Origin: Planctomycetota bacterium
Lineage (GTDB): Bacteria; Planctomycetota; Phycisphaerae; UBA1845; UTPLA1
Assembly: GCA_003576905.1 (NCBI GenBank)
Contig: QEVG01000019.1
Location: 50,531-114,530, forward strand
Length of the DNA stretch: 64,000 nucleotides
Direction of reading: 5' to 3'
Shown here: positions 34,413 to 44,105 of the stretch, piece by piece
How the letters are laid out: every line of letters starts with the position of its first letter
Numbering within the stretch: the stretch's first letter is position 1
Translations under genes and position numbers: made by a program
Notes under the pieces: model-generated
The model's input: only the letters and a program-made list of their open reading frames with translations
Told to the model about the DNA's origin: nothing
Database searches by the model: none

Positions 34413-34994
34413 ATGCGGAAACGGCAGCGACACGGATGTCTTTCCTTTTTCGCGGCGGTCCTATCCGTCGCGTCCACCCATTCCATAGCCGGTTGCAGCC
34501 GTCCGGCTCCGCCGGAGGGTCCGACGGCGTCAACCGTCGCCGAGGACCAACTGGACACGCTCTGGGAGGCTTCGCTGCGCGTGCTCCGGTTGCATGACTT
34601 CCAGCCGGACCGGCAGGACCGCGCCGCCGGCGTGATCACGACGCTTCCCACGACGAGCATGCAGTGGCACGAACCCTGGCGGGCCGACGTGGCCGACGGC
34701 TACAGTCTCGCGCTATCCAGCCTGCACACGGTTCGGCGCCAGGCGACGGTGCGTTTCGTTCGCGACCCTTCAGCGCCCGACCATTGGACCGTTGAGGTCC
34801 AGGTCGACGTCTATCTGCTCAACGCGCCGGACTACCAGGTGACGACGGCGTCTTCGGGAATCCGCAGCTTCAGCGGGGACCTGCCGTCCGTCACGGGCGA
34901 GGCGGGGCCGCGGTTGATGCGGCGCTGGACGCCCGTCGGTCGCGACCCCGCCATGGAAGACCGCCTGCTCGAACGAATCCTCGCCTACGAATAG
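34413..34994 (+). CDS. lipoprotein of unknown function
   Basis: A 193-residue protein. Its signal (FFAAVLSVASTHSIAGC) ends in a lipobox with Cys at residue 28. The mature part contains DQLDTLWEASLRVLRLHDFQ, DRAAGVITTLPTTSMQW and HTVRRQATVRFVRDP. It resembles small outer-membrane lipoproteins of planctomycetes that carry a DUF-type alpha/beta domain, but I cannot name the family. The end (MEDRLLERILAYE) is helical. Its last 104 bases overlap the convergent phosphatase frame, which may be explained by a frameshift in that gene. Confidence 0.72.
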   Translation: MRKRQRHGCLSFFAAVLSVASTHSIAGCSRPAPPEGPTASTVAEDQLDTLWEASLRVLRLHDFQPDRQDRAAGVITTLPTTSMQWHEPWRADVADGYSLALSSLHTVRRQATVRFVRDPSAPDHWTVEVQVDVYLLNAPDYQVTTASSGIRSFSGDLPSVTGEAGPRLMRRWTPVGRDPAMEDRLLERILAYE

Positions 34995-35589
34995 GCGGCC
35001 TCGATGCGCCGCCATACGGAAATTCACTGCACAGTCCGCGTTCAACGCTCTCGCCCAGATTCGTAGCGAGTTGCCGCCGGGAGGCCGCCGCCCGGGAAGG
35101 CGACGGGCACGAACGGGCGTGCTGGGGCCTGGCCCGGCGCAGGATTTCCAGCGCCGCGGCGGCCGAAATCCGCCGCTCGGCCATGAGGTAACAGAGAATC
35201 ATGATCGCGCTGCGCCCGCGCCCCGCCTTGCAGTGGACCAGGACCTTGCCGCCCTCCGCCAGGCGGTCTCGGATGTAGGGAATGCCCGAGAGCAGGTGAG
35301 GTTCGCTCGGGCAGTGATAATCCAGCGTCGGCAAGTGAAGCTGGCCAACCCCGAGAGATGCCAATAGCGTGACATTCCCCCCGTATTCCTCGCACATGTT
35401 GACGACCGCCGTGACGCCCTCCGCAGCCATCCGCCGCAGGTCGCCGGCCGACGGGAGGCTGCCGATCGCGAGATTCGGCGTGACCCAGGCGGACTGCTCC
35501 CAGATACCGATTGCGCAAAGGGCGCGGTTGAACCACAGCGCCGGGTAAAAGGCGGCATGCACTGCGATGCGTAGGAGTTCGCTCTTCAT
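34891..35589 (-). CDS. dual-specificity phosphatase-like protein
   Basis: A 232-residue protein of the cysteine-dependent phosphatase superfamily. SAWVTPNLAIGSLPSAGD, GVTAVVNMCEEYGG and TLDYHCPSEPHLL lead to VLVHCKAGRGRSAIMI, with the complete CX5R active site (Cys-Lys-Ala-Gly-Arg-Gly-Arg). The layout resembles PTPMT1-type phosphatases, some of which act on phosphatidylglycerophosphate. An N-terminal hydrophobic stretch (AVHAAFYPALWFNRALC) could touch the membrane. The last ~65 residues are Arg-rich and overlap the convergent gene by 104 bases. A frameshift near 35.13 kb into the frame ending at 35042 would avoid this. Its ATG overlaps the stop of the upstream phosphodiesterase gene (ATGA). 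Confidence 0.8.
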   Translation of the reverse strand: MKSELLRIAVHAAFYPALWFNRALCAIGIWEQSAWVTPNLAIGSLPSAGDLRRMAAEGVTAVVNMCEEYGGNVTLLASLGVGQLHLPTLDYHCPSEPHLLSGIPYIRDRLAEGGKVLVHCKAGRGRSAIMILCYLMAERRISAAAALEILRRARPQHARSCPSPSRAAASRRQLATNLGESVERGLCSEFPYGGASRPPIRRRGFVRAGGLPWRGRDRRASSAASTAAPPRP

Positions 35590-37244
35590 TGCCGGTTCAT
35601 TGCCGAACGGAGGCGCTGCGCAAGGCTGACGCCGTCGATCTCCGGCGGCGCGTCCCGTTCGCTCGACGCGCCGAGCAGATCGAGAATCGTCGGCATCACG
35701 TCGACCAGCCGGGCGTATTCGATCGATCGGCCCTGAGGCAGGTGGGGCCCGGCGAAAAAGAGCGGCACGCGCATGTCCTCGGTCAGGCAGGACCCGTGTT
35801 CGCCGTGCCCATGACCCGAAAAGACCCAGCCGTCCGCCGCGAAGATGACGATATCGCCGGCGCAGGGCGAATCAAAGTACTCGACAATCTGCGGAACGAA
35901 GTCGGGGTGCCGTGAGCCGGCCGTGCGGCGCAGCCACTCCTCCGAAGACAGCCATCCGCCGGCGATGCAGTTCCACTCTGACTTCGCGTCCTGCGGATCT
36001 GCTCCGCCCTGGGTCGCGAACCGCACTCCTTCCTTTGGACAGTCCGAAAGACCCAGCGCGTCCAGGTTCGTCGGGCCGTCCGTAACGACGATGCGATATT
36101 CCCTGATGGAGCCGGCGCGGCGGCGCTCGACGGTAATGGCGCCGGGCCGAGCGCGTACCGCAATGCGGTCGGGGCCCGCGCGCGAACACACGAACTCGAC
36201 GCCCGGCACTTCGTGCAACGGCTCGCTCCGGCCGTTGCCGGTGATGATGTGTTCCACTTCCTCCGGCGTCGGCGTCCCGTCCCATCCGGCTGCGCCCCTG
36301 ACGTGGAGCATGATCCGTCGGTGCGATCCGTCCACGACCATCACGTCAAAGGCGTCGAGAAAGGCGCGGCGGGCGGCGTGGCCCGTCCGCGGGAGGTCGC
36401 CCTCGTGGCATTTAAGGCCGAGTTTCGTTGCAAGCCACCCCTTTATGTCAGCCGACTGAAGTTTCTGCGTGTGGATGTGCCCGTGGTCCGTCGCGAGGAC
36501 AAGGTAGGAGTCCCTGAGCAGGTCGGCGCGCTGGAGCGCGTCGGTCACCCGGCCCACCTGGGCGTCGAAATTGATGACCTGTTCGCCGTATGCGGTGCTC
36601 TCCGGTCCATTCAGGTGGCCGACCTGGTCAACGCCGGGAAAGTAGAATGTGAGCACGCTGGGCCATCTTCCCTCGCGGTTCGCAGCTTGCGCGACCTGTT
36701 CCAGGCTGCCGCCGACGAACTGATCGACCTCCTTGTACCAGCCCATTGCCCATCCAAATCCCGTCTCGATCGGGTTGTTGAGGGACAACGTGGCGCCGCG
36801 ATGGGTGTGCCCCTGGACGTTTACCGTGTACAGGTGCGGGATTCGTTCATACAACGTCGGCGTCTTGAAGTTCCGGTTCACGTCCAGGTAGCGCTCGGCG
36901 GTAATGTAGTTGATCCAGAACATGTTCCTCCGGTCGAACCACTGATTGCCCACGATCCCGTGGTGACCGGGAAACTGTCCCGTGAACAGCGACACCGCGT
37001 TGGGATACGTAAGCGCGGGGATGCTGTTAACCGCCTGCTTGACGCGCACGCCGCCTTCCACAAAGCGCTTCCGAATGTGCGGGAGCTTCCCCTCGGCGAG
37101 CAGGGTGTTCAGCCGCCGCTCATCCAGCCCGTCCGGAAAGAAGATTACGACGCGTTTTTCGGGAACCTTCACGCCGGGGGCCAGTTGCACGACGAGCGGC
37201 TGGCGGCCGCAGCCCGCGACCGCAAGTGGAAAGACAACGCTCAT
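35586..37244 (-). CDS. alkaline phosphatase-superfamily phosphodiesterase lipoprotein
   Basis: A 552-residue protein of the type I phosphodiesterase/nucleotide pyrophosphatase family. Its active-site elements are visible: VVIFFPDGLDE (metal Asp), SIPALTYPNAVSLFTGQFPG (nucleophile Thr), HHGIVGNQW, FPGVDQVGHLNG (metal Asp/His), LVLATDHGHIH (Asp-His) and a late FSGHGHGEHG His. A lipobox (FPLAVAGC) follows the ATG at 37244. A stronger ribosome-binding site (GGAG) precedes an ATG at 37454, which would add 70 residues that look noncoding, so the N-terminus is unsure. It overlaps the dual-specificity phosphatase gene by four bases, so the two phosphatases are coupled. Confidence 0.85.
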   Translation of the reverse strand: MSVVFPLAVAGCGRQPLVVQLAPGVKVPEKRVVIFFPDGLDERRLNTLLAEGKLPHIRKRFVEGGVRVKQAVNSIPALTYPNAVSLFTGQFPGHHGIVGNQWFDRRNMFWINYITAERYLDVNRNFKTPTLYERIPHLYTVNVQGHTHRGATLSLNNPIETGFGWAMGWYKEVDQFVGGSLEQVAQAANREGRWPSVLTFYFPGVDQVGHLNGPESTAYGEQVINFDAQVGRVTDALQRADLLRDSYLVLATDHGHIHTQKLQSADIKGWLATKLGLKCHEGDLPRTGHAARRAFLDAFDVMVVDGSHRRIMLHVRGAAGWDGTPTPEEVEHIITGNGRSEPLHEVPGVEFVCSRAGPDRIAVRARPGAITVERRRAGSIREYRIVVTDGPTNLDALGLSDCPKEGVRFATQGGADPQDAKSEWNCIAGGWLSSEEWLRRTAGSRHPDFVPQIVEYFDSPCAGDIVIFAADGWVFSGHGHGEHGSCLTEDMRVPLFFAGPHLPQGRSIEYARLVDVMPTILDLLGASSERDAPPEIDGVSLAQRLRSAMNRQ

Positions 37245-37534
37245 GACACCCAGACTTCGGATGACCTCGCGTGGTTGCCGATTCGCGATCCGGAATTCAG
37301 CCAAGCGAGCGTGCCGCGGCTCCGGAACCGTCCGATCCTGCGCATTCCTTTGAAAGTGAATGAAATGATCGAGCCGGATGTCACGGCCGGAAGGTCCGTC
37401 AGAAAAACCGATCTGAATCGTGCATTGGGCTGGTGGGGCGGTCCGGTTGTTCATTTCGCTCCTCTGCCTGCCTCGCCGCGCCGGTCCTGCGCCACACAGA
37501 ACGCGGTGCCCTGACCCCATCGCCCCCGGAACAG

Positions 37535-40084
37535 CTATTCGTATCCGATTGCCTGGAGAATGTCGATGCGGCTGACCGCCCGCTGCGGGAGGATAGCAGC
37601 GCCCAGCGCGATCAGAATGCCGGCGACGAGCGCCGCCGCCATGGGTCCGTAGGGGAGCACCAGCGGCAGCGCATAGCCGGTTACCTTGACGGCCATCGGC
37701 GAGACGAGGAATGCGACTGTCAGAAGCCCCAGTACGCAGCCGGCAAGGCCGCCGAGGAGCCCGAGGATCGCCGCTTCGGCCGTGAGCATTCGCCGAATGT
37801 GACCGGTGTCGGCGCCGATGGCACGCAGGAGCCCGATCTGGCGCGTCTGCGTTAGAAGCGAAACAAGGAGGGTGTTGGCGACTCCGACCCCGCCGATCAC
37901 GACGGCGAGCAGGAGCTGAACATTGGCCAGGGCGAACCATTCGCTCGTGTACCTCTGGGCATGCTCGCGGAGCTGTCGGGCCGGATAGACGAACAGGCCG
38001 TAGCGATCCGACCAGCGCCGCGTGAGCTCCGCGCGGAACTCCTCGACATTGACGCCGGGGCGGACGCGAATATCCACGTAGGACAGAGACGTGTCGCCCC
38101 AAAGTTCGCGGTAAATCGGCAGGTCCATGAATAGGACGCCGCGGAACCACGAGTAATCCGTCTGCACGTCGTCAATCTCGAACGCGCGTGGGCCGCGCGG
38201 CGTCTGAAGCGTGATCCGATCCCCGGCCGCGAGCCGATGCAGGTGGGCGAGGTTGTGCGAAATCGCGATCTTCCCCGCCTTCATCGCCGCCGCGAGCCGA
38301 TGCTCACGCGCCGGGTCCGTGGCCGTTCCCGTGTCGATTCGGATGCGGCGAAAGACATCAGGCTCGTAGGCGATGAGCATCACTTCGTCATCGTCAAACG
38401 GGAGCCGCAGGATCCGCACACCGTAGGCCTCGGCGCAGGCCGGGTCGCGGCGCAATTCTTCGACCAGCTCTCCGGGAAACGTGCCGGTCGGATAGGCGCT
38501 GGTCGCCGGGTCGTTAGTCTGGGCCATGAGATCGAATACAAAGACCTCGCGAATCCACTGGTCGATCTCCCGCTGAATGCCGCCAACGAGCGCCGTTACG
38601 GCCACGACCAGGCTGAGACTTCCGCCCAGGGCGAAGACCGTCAGCGACGTGCGCGACGGATACTTGACGAGGCTGTCCAGTGCCATAGAAAGCGGCACGA
38701 CGGGAAGTCGCTCGGCCAGTCGCCGGATCAGCGGCGTGAGCCAGATGAGACACTGCGGCCCGATCAGCGCGACGCCCACGAGGCCCGCGCCGATCGCGGC
38801 GACCGACTGCGCCCAGTCCGACGCCGGATGCCACACGACCGCGATACAGGCCGCCATCAGGATTAGCCCGAACAGCATCCACGCCGCCGCCCGCGTGCGC
38901 GCCTGGAGAGCCGCGGCGCCGGGGCGCAGGGCGGCAACAGGAGGCAGGTTCGCGGCGGCGCGGGCGGGCACAATCGCTCCCGCAAGGGCGGCGGCGACGC
39001 CGATGATCGGCGCGAGCAGCCAGGCATCCAGCGGCACGACGAGCCGGATCGCCCCAAGATCCATCATCAGCGAAAGCGTTTTGGCGGTATGCGCCAGTGC
39101 CTGATCGGCGACAAGCCGTCCGACGATCGCGCCGACGACGGACGCCGCAAGGCCGAGCAGTGCCGCCTCTGCGGCAAAGACCATCAGGATCTCGTCGCGC
39201 TGCGCTCCCAGGGCCCGGAGCGTGCCGATCTCCTTTGCGCGCTGTACGACCGAGAGCGACATCGTGTTGTACACGATAAAGAGCCCGATCACGCCGGCCA
39301 TGACGCAGATGCACACGAGAATCGTCTTGAACTGAATGAATACGTACTCGAAGCTCATGTTCGCGGCGCGCGCCGGTTCGACGACGTGGTTCTTCCCCAG
39401 GGCGACTGTCACGGCCTCCAGCGTGCCCGGCGGCGCGATGGAAAAGTCGATCCGGTCGTAGTCGGCATCTCGGCGGAAGAAATCCCTCGCGGCGGGAATG
39501 CTCATGAAAACGATGTTTCCGCCGAGTGCCGCCGCCGGGCCTTCGTCCGTCAGCAGGCCCGCGATAGCAAACTCGACGCGCCCGGCCGGTCCCGACACGG
39601 CAAGCGAATCCCCCATCTTTCGACCGCAGCGAAGCGCGAGGCGCTCCGGTATCACGATTGCGTTCCGCTTCGTCAGCAGCGTCGGCAGATTCAACCGGAC
39701 CCGCCCGGCGAGTTCCAGCTTTCGAAGCGTTGTCTCGCGCGCGACATCGACACCGAGCACCGTGACGGCTTGCTTGTCGTCCGGAAGCACAGCAGGGCCT
39801 TGAATGACCGGCGCCGCCGTGACCCCCGCCGTGCGCTCAAGTGTCTTCAGCGTACCATCCGTGATCGGCCCCGGCGGCAGGACGCGGTACTGCGCGCCTC
39901 CGGTCATCGCGTCGAGGTTGCCTTCAAAGGTCTGAAGAATGCTCTCCTGCGTCACGCGCATCGAGACAAACATCGCGACCGCCACACTGATTGAGAGCAT
40001 GGACAGGGCGTACCGAAGTGGATACCGCCGTACGTGCGTCGGCGTCGTGCACGCCATCTGCTGAATTACCGAGCGGATTTTCAC
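37535..40084 (-). CDS. ABC exporter permease with two FtsX-like domains
   Basis: An 849-residue membrane protein of the MacB/LolCE class with two FtsX-type membrane domains. The first, near residues 255-400, starts with FKTILVCICVMAGVIGLFIV and carries the coupling segment RAKEIGTLRALGAQRDEILM. The second, near 725-845, carries QTRQIGLLRAIGADTGHIRR. MacB-type periplasmic regions lie before each. A first helix (YALSMLSISVAVAMFVSMRV) lies near the N-terminus, for about nine helices in all. It should form a complex with the ATPase whose gene overlaps by four bases (ATGA). The likely role is export or lipoprotein/peptide extraction from the inner membrane. It ends at ILQAIGYE. Confidence 0.9.
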   Translation of the reverse strand: MKIRSVIQQMACTTPTHVRRYPLRYALSMLSISVAVAMFVSMRVTQESILQTFEGNLDAMTGGAQYRVLPPGPITDGTLKTLERTAGVTAAPVIQGPAVLPDDKQAVTVLGVDVARETTLRKLELAGRVRLNLPTLLTKRNAIVIPERLALRCGRKMGDSLAVSGPAGRVEFAIAGLLTDEGPAAALGGNIVFMSIPAARDFFRRDADYDRIDFSIAPPGTLEAVTVALGKNHVVEPARAANMSFEYVFIQFKTILVCICVMAGVIGLFIVYNTMSLSVVQRAKEIGTLRALGAQRDEILMVFAAEAALLGLAASVVGAIVGRLVADQALAHTAKTLSLMMDLGAIRLVVPLDAWLLAPIIGVAAALAGAIVPARAAANLPPVAALRPGAAALQARTRAAAWMLFGLILMAACIAVVWHPASDWAQSVAAIGAGLVGVALIGPQCLIWLTPLIRRLAERLPVVPLSMALDSLVKYPSRTSLTVFALGGSLSLVVAVTALVGGIQREIDQWIREVFVFDLMAQTNDPATSAYPTGTFPGELVEELRRDPACAEAYGVRILRLPFDDDEVMLIAYEPDVFRRIRIDTGTATDPAREHRLAAAMKAGKIAISHNLAHLHRLAAGDRITLQTPRGPRAFEIDDVQTDYSWFRGVLFMDLPIYRELWGDTSLSYVDIRVRPGVNVEEFRAELTRRWSDRYGLFVYPARQLREHAQRYTSEWFALANVQLLLAVVIGGVGVANTLLVSLLTQTRQIGLLRAIGADTGHIRRMLTAEAAILGLLGGLAGCVLGLLTVAFLVSPMAVKVTGYALPLVLPYGPMAAALVAGILIALGAAILPQRAVSRIDILQAIGYE

Positions 40085-40788
40085 GGCGCAAGAACCCCGG
40101 GGAGGGTTACGCCCGTGCGCCGGTCGTCTTCTACGCGTCCGTCGCGGATGTGAACGATACGATCGGCCATCGCGGCGACCTGCATATCATGCGTGACGAG
40201 CAGGGTCGTCCGGCGGCTCTCGGCGGAGGTCTCCCGGATCAGCGCCATGATCTCCCGGCTCGTCGCCGAATCGAGGTTGCCGGTCGGCTCGTCGGCAAGG
40301 AGCAGCTTCGGTTCGGTCACGAGCGCCCGGGCAATCGCGACGCGCTGCATCTGCCCGCCGGAAAGCTCGTCAGGATAGGCATGTGCCCGGTCCGCCAGCC
40401 CGATGCGCTCCAGGAGCATGCGGACGCGCGACAGGACCGTTGCGAGCGGCTGCCCGTCCAAGAGCAGCGGCAGGGCAATGTTGCGCTCGAGGGTCAGCGT
40501 CGGCATCAGGTTGAAGAACTGAAACACGAGACCGATGTGGTAGCGCCGCAGGCGCGTGCGCTCTGTTTCGGTCATCTCGGCCACGTTGCGCCCGTCGATG
40601 TGAACGCGCCCCTCGGTGGGCAGATCGAGAGCGGCGGCGAGGTGCAGCAGCGTACTCTTGCCGGAGCCGCTGGGCCCGACAACCGCCACGAACTCTCCGG
40701 CGGAAACCGACACGGTCAAGCCGTCCAGCGCTTTCGTAGCGGCGCCGCGCCGGACGTAGGTCTTATGGACGTTGTAAAAGCCGAGCAT
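40081..40788 (-). CDS. ABC transporter ATP-binding protein (LolD/MacB type)
   Basis: A 235-residue ATPase. It has Walker [10 protein letters not shown] (residues 38-46), a Q-loop in [17 protein letters not shown], the signature [15 protein letters not shown], Walker [15 protein letters not shown] and the switch His in [11 protein letters not shown]. Length and FNLMPTLT place it with the LolD/MacB/FtsE-like group that pairs with FtsX-type permeases. It is the first gene of the unit and overlaps the permease start by four bases. It hydrolyses ATP on the cytoplasmic side to drive export. Confidence 0.95.
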   Translation of the reverse strand: MLGFYNVHKTYVRRGAATKALDGLTVSVSAGEFVAVVGPSGSGKSTLLHLAAALDLPTEGRVHIDGRNVAEMTETERTRLRRYHIGLVFQFFNLMPTLTLERNIALPLLLDGQPLATVLSRVRMLLERIGLADRAHAYPDELSGGQMQRVAIARALVTEPKLLLADEPTGNLDSATSREIMALIRETSAESRRTTLLVTHDMQVAAMADRIVHIRDGRVEDDRRTGVTLPGVLAP

Positions 40789-40979
40789 CGCGAAGCCATG
40801 GTATCAACGTGCAGCCGAGGCTACGAGGGGCTGCCGCCGGCCGACGGGCTGCATGCCACGACCCTTCGGCCCGGAGCCTGCGAAATGGGCACCGCTCGCC
40901 TTTGTTTGCGGGCCCGCCATCCGGTAGGATGAAAGCTCCAGGGGAGGAAGTTACGCATACCTCGATTCGGGGATTCTCC

Positions 40980-42563
40980 ATGTCAAAACAGAAGGTGATC
41001 GGTCGGGGTGAAGGGCGGAGTTTGCCCGCGTGCGCCGCCCTGTGTGCCATTGCGGCTGTGCTGGTGTCGGGCGTTCGCGCAGAGGCCGGCGGCACCCCGC
41101 TGACCACGGTACGCATCGCCTCGGGCATGAGCCAGCCGCTCTACATGACCCACGCGCCCGGCGATTTCAGCCGGCTGTTCGTCGTGGAAAAGGCCGGACG
41201 GATTCGCATAATCGAAAACGGCGTCCTGCTGGCTACGCCGTTTCTCGACATCGATCCCATCGTCAATTCCACTACGCTGGAATTCGGCCTCCTCGGGCTG
41301 TGCTTCCACCCGGACTACCAGACCAACGGGTACTTCTTCGTCAACTACATCGAGCTGACGGGTGATTCGGTCATCGCCCGCTTCAGGGTGACGGCGGACC
41401 CCAATGTCGCCGACCCGGCGAGCCGCGAGACGGTACTCTACATCGATCAGCCGAATTCCAACCACCGCGGCGGATGGCTCGATTTTGGTTTCGATGGATA
41501 CATGTACTGCACCTTTGGCGACGGAGGCCCGCAGAACGACACCAACAATCGCGCACAAAACATCAATCTGCTTCAGGGCAAGCTGCTTCGGCTCGATGTC
41601 GACGGCCCCGACAACATCATGGGCAGCGCCGATGATGACGGCTTTCCCGCCGACCCGAACAAGCTGTATGCCATCCCGCCGACGAACCCCTTCGTGGGCG
41701 TCGCCGGCGAGGATGAGATCTTTGCCTATGGACTGCGCAACCCCTGGCGCGCGTCGTTCGACCGTCAGCTGGGTCACCTGTACATCGGTGACGTCGGCCA
41801 GAACGCCTGGGAAGAAGTCGACTACATACCTGTCGGAAGCGCCGGCGGCCAGAACTTCGGCTGGCGATGCATGGAGGCCAATCACTGCACCGGCCTGACC
41901 GGCTGCACCTGCTCGCTGAACTGCCCGTCCGGATCGGGCCTGACCTGCCCGATTCACGAATACAGCCACTCCTTCGGCCTCTCGATTACCGGTGGATATG
42001 TCTATCGCGGCTGCGCGATTCCGGATTTAAAGGGCACCTATTTCTACGCCGACTACCAGACCAGCCGCATCTGGTCGTTCAAGTACAACGGCAGCGTGGT
42101 GTCCGCCTTTGAGGAGCGGACGGCCGAGCTGGACCCGGCCGGGGCGCTTCAGATCAACAACCCCGCCTCGTTCGGCGAAGATGCCTACGGCGAAATCTAC
42201 ATCGTCGATCTGGGCGGCGAGCTCTTCAAGATCGTGCCGCTCAATTTCATCGGCCCGGACTGCAACGCCAACGGCCTCCGCGACACGTGCGACATCTTCT
42301 CCGGCTACAGTGCCGACGTGAACGGCGACGAAACACCCGATGAGTGCCAGTGCCCGTGGTGCCAGGGCGACATGAACCACGACAATCTGACCGACGCGCG
42401 GGATATTGACGCGTTCATTACCTGCTATCTCGGCGGCAGCGCCGGCGCGCCGGGCTGCCCCTGCGCCGATATGAACGTCGACCTCGCCCTGACCGAACCG
42501 GACATTTCCGCGTTTGTGGACAAGCTCCTCGGCATCGGCGACCCGAGCCCGATTTGCCCGTGA
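40980..42563 (+). CDS. PQQ-type sugar dehydrogenase with C-terminal dockerin-like repeats
   Basis: A 527-residue exported protein. The signal peptide (ACAALCAIAAVLVSGVRAEA) is followed by a six-bladed propeller of the glucose/sorbosone dehydrogenase (HHIP-like) family: FSRLFVVEKAGRIRIIENG, LLGLCFHPDYQTNGYFFVNY, SNHRGGWLDFGFDGYMYC, FGDGGPQND and FAYGLRNPWRASFDRQLG. A Cys-rich insertion (CTGLTGCTCSLNCPSG) lies in the propeller. The C-terminus has dockerin-like calcium loops, DMNHDNLTDARDIDAFITC and DMNVDLALTEPDISAFVDKL. It may oxidise sugars or be a carbohydrate-binding propeller. The start at 40980 is chosen for the signal peptide; an ATG at 40929 is possible. Confidence 0.85.
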   Translation: MSKQKVIGRGEGRSLPACAALCAIAAVLVSGVRAEAGGTPLTTVRIASGMSQPLYMTHAPGDFSRLFVVEKAGRIRIIENGVLLATPFLDIDPIVNSTTLEFGLLGLCFHPDYQTNGYFFVNYIELTGDSVIARFRVTADPNVADPASRETVLYIDQPNSNHRGGWLDFGFDGYMYCTFGDGGPQNDTNNRAQNINLLQGKLLRLDVDGPDNIMGSADDDGFPADPNKLYAIPPTNPFVGVAGEDEIFAYGLRNPWRASFDRQLGHLYIGDVGQNAWEEVDYIPVGSAGGQNFGWRCMEANHCTGLTGCTCSLNCPSGSGLTCPIHEYSHSFGLSITGGYVYRGCAIPDLKGTYFYADYQTSRIWSFKYNGSVVSAFEERTAELDPAGALQINNPASFGEDAYGEIYIVDLGGELFKIVPLNFIGPDCNANGLRDTCDIFSGYSADVNGDETPDECQCPWCQGDMNHDNLTDARDIDAFITCYLGGSAGAPGCPCADMNVDLALTEPDISAFVDKLLGIGDPSPICP

Positions 42564-42597
42564 TTCCGGCGGGTTACGCTCCGGCTAGAATACGGCG

Positions 42598-43668
42598 ATG
42601 GACCCCGCCGCCCTTCGCATTCTCGACGCCGAGTTCAACCGCGCCCGCGAGGGGCTGCGCGTGCTCGAAGAACACGCCCGCTTCGTCCTCGATGATTCCG
42701 CCCTGACGCAGCGGCTCAAGGCCCTTCGGCACGACCTGGTTGCCCTCGAACCCCGACTTGCCGGACGCCCCGCTCTGGGGTGGCGCGACACCCGTCACGA
42801 CGTGGGCACGACTGCCTCGGTGCCGACCGAGATACATCGCGGGACGCCTGTCGACGTGGCCGCCGCCGCGGCCCGGCGCCTCGGCGAATCGCTTCGCTGC
42901 ATCGAGGAATACGGAAAGCTGATCGACGCCGGCGCGGCAGAGGCGGTCGAAGCGCTGCGATATCGCCTCTATATCATCGAACAGGACATGCTCCTCACCG
43001 CGCCGCGCCGCATGCGTCTGGCCCAAGCCCGGATGTATGTGCTTATCACCGCGTCGCTCTGTCGCCACGACTGGTACCGCACGGCGGAAGGGGTCCTCGA
43101 GGGCGGGGCCGACGTGATCCAGCTGCGCGAAAAGGACCTGGCGGACGGTGAGCTGCTCTGCCGCGCGCTGCGTCTGCGCGAGCTGACGGAGCGGCACGCC
43201 GCGCTCCTCGTCATTAACGACCGCCCGCACATCGCCCGCCTCGCCAAGGCCGACGGCGTCCACGTGGGACAGGGCGATCTCAGCGTGGCCGACGCGCGGC
43301 AGATTGCCGGGCCGACCCTGCTCGTCGGCAAGAGCACGCACAGCACGCGGGAGATTCGCGAGGCCGTCCTCGAAGAGCCGGACTACATCGCCGTGGGCAC
43401 CATGTTCGCTTCGCCGACCAAGCCGGACGTCCGCGTGCAGGGGCCGGGTCTGCTCGCCGAGGCGGCGCGGATGACCCACCTGCCGCTTGTCGCGATCGGG
43501 GGCATTACCGAGGCGAATGTTGCGCGGCTCGAGACGTCGCGCCGGGTTGCCATCGCGGTCTGTCAGGCGGTCATCGGAGCAGAGGATCCTGCCGTGGCGG
43601 CCCGGAAGCTCCGCGCGGCCGCCACGTGCAGCCCGGCGACGGCTCAAACGGCCGAAGCCGGTTCATAA
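42598..43668 (+). CDS. thiE: thiamine-phosphate synthase with N-terminal helical extension
   Basis: A 356-residue fusion. Residues ~150-340 are a ThiE TIM barrel that joins the pyrimidine and thiazole moieties into thiamine phosphate. Motifs are ADVIQLREKDLADGELL, LLVINDRPHIARLAKADGVH, VGQGDLSVADARQIAG, VGKSTHSTREI, IAVGTMFASPTKPD and VAIGGITEANV. The first ~145 residues (LDAEFNRAREGLRVLEEHAR, GESLRCIEEYGKLID) form a helical domain seen in some cyanobacterial and planctomycete enzymes and of uncertain role. A TAGAAT hexamer (42586-42591) lies six bases before the ATG, so the message may be leaderless. No TPP riboswitch is seen. Confidence 0.93.
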   Translation: MDPAALRILDAEFNRAREGLRVLEEHARFVLDDSALTQRLKALRHDLVALEPRLAGRPALGWRDTRHDVGTTASVPTEIHRGTPVDVAAAAARRLGESLRCIEEYGKLIDAGAAEAVEALRYRLYIIEQDMLLTAPRRMRLAQARMYVLITASLCRHDWYRTAEGVLEGGADVIQLREKDLADGELLCRALRLRELTERHAALLVINDRPHIARLAKADGVHVGQGDLSVADARQIAGPTLLVGKSTHSTREIREAVLEEPDYIAVGTMFASPTKPDVRVQGPGLLAEAARMTHLPLVAIGGITEANVARLETSRRVAIAVCQAVIGAEDPAVAARKLRAAATCSPATAQTAEAGS

Positions 43669-43696
43669 ACCGCTCGGGTGCCACGGGATGTGATTC

Positions 43697-43725
43697 TTGA
43701 CAGGCACGGCGCGGTACTTTCTAAT
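43697..43725 (+). promoter_or_regulatory. promoter of tRNA-Ala
   Basis: A consensus TTGACA (43697-43702) is followed after exactly 17 bases by TCTAAT (43720-43725, five of six matches). Transcription would start near 43732, about 15 bases before the mature tRNA end. It is one of the two best sigma70 promoters in the window. Confidence 0.78.
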
Positions 43726-43746
43726 CAGTGAAGAAATCAGACCCCC

Positions 43747-43819
<73 letters not shown>

Positions 43820-44105
43820 GTGATTGTCGATTCCTGTTCCTAGGGGCGCGGTCGTCGCAGCGACAGGTCGTTCGTTTACGCCTCTTCGGCTCTGATAGTC
43901 GTTAATCCACACGCAGGACCGAAGGCGCCACCGTTCTCCAATCCCATCGTTAGTGGGCCGGTTGACAGATCCGTGGTTCGTAGCCATTCGCGGTTTCCGG
44001 TCACTTATTGCAGGTGAACCGGCAGCGGGGCATACTGCCGCCCGTCAAGGCGATCGCGCGCAAAGGCGTGCGCGGTCCGGCGAAGCACGTCAAGGGAGAA
44101 CAATC

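Noticed and set aside
36213..37514. 433-codon plus-strand frame across the phosphodiesterase gene
   Set aside because: Antisense to conserved active-site motifs and lacking any recognisable domain.
42563..42597. TPP riboswitch upstream of thiE
   Set aside because: Only 34 bases separate the two genes and none of the THI-box motifs is present.
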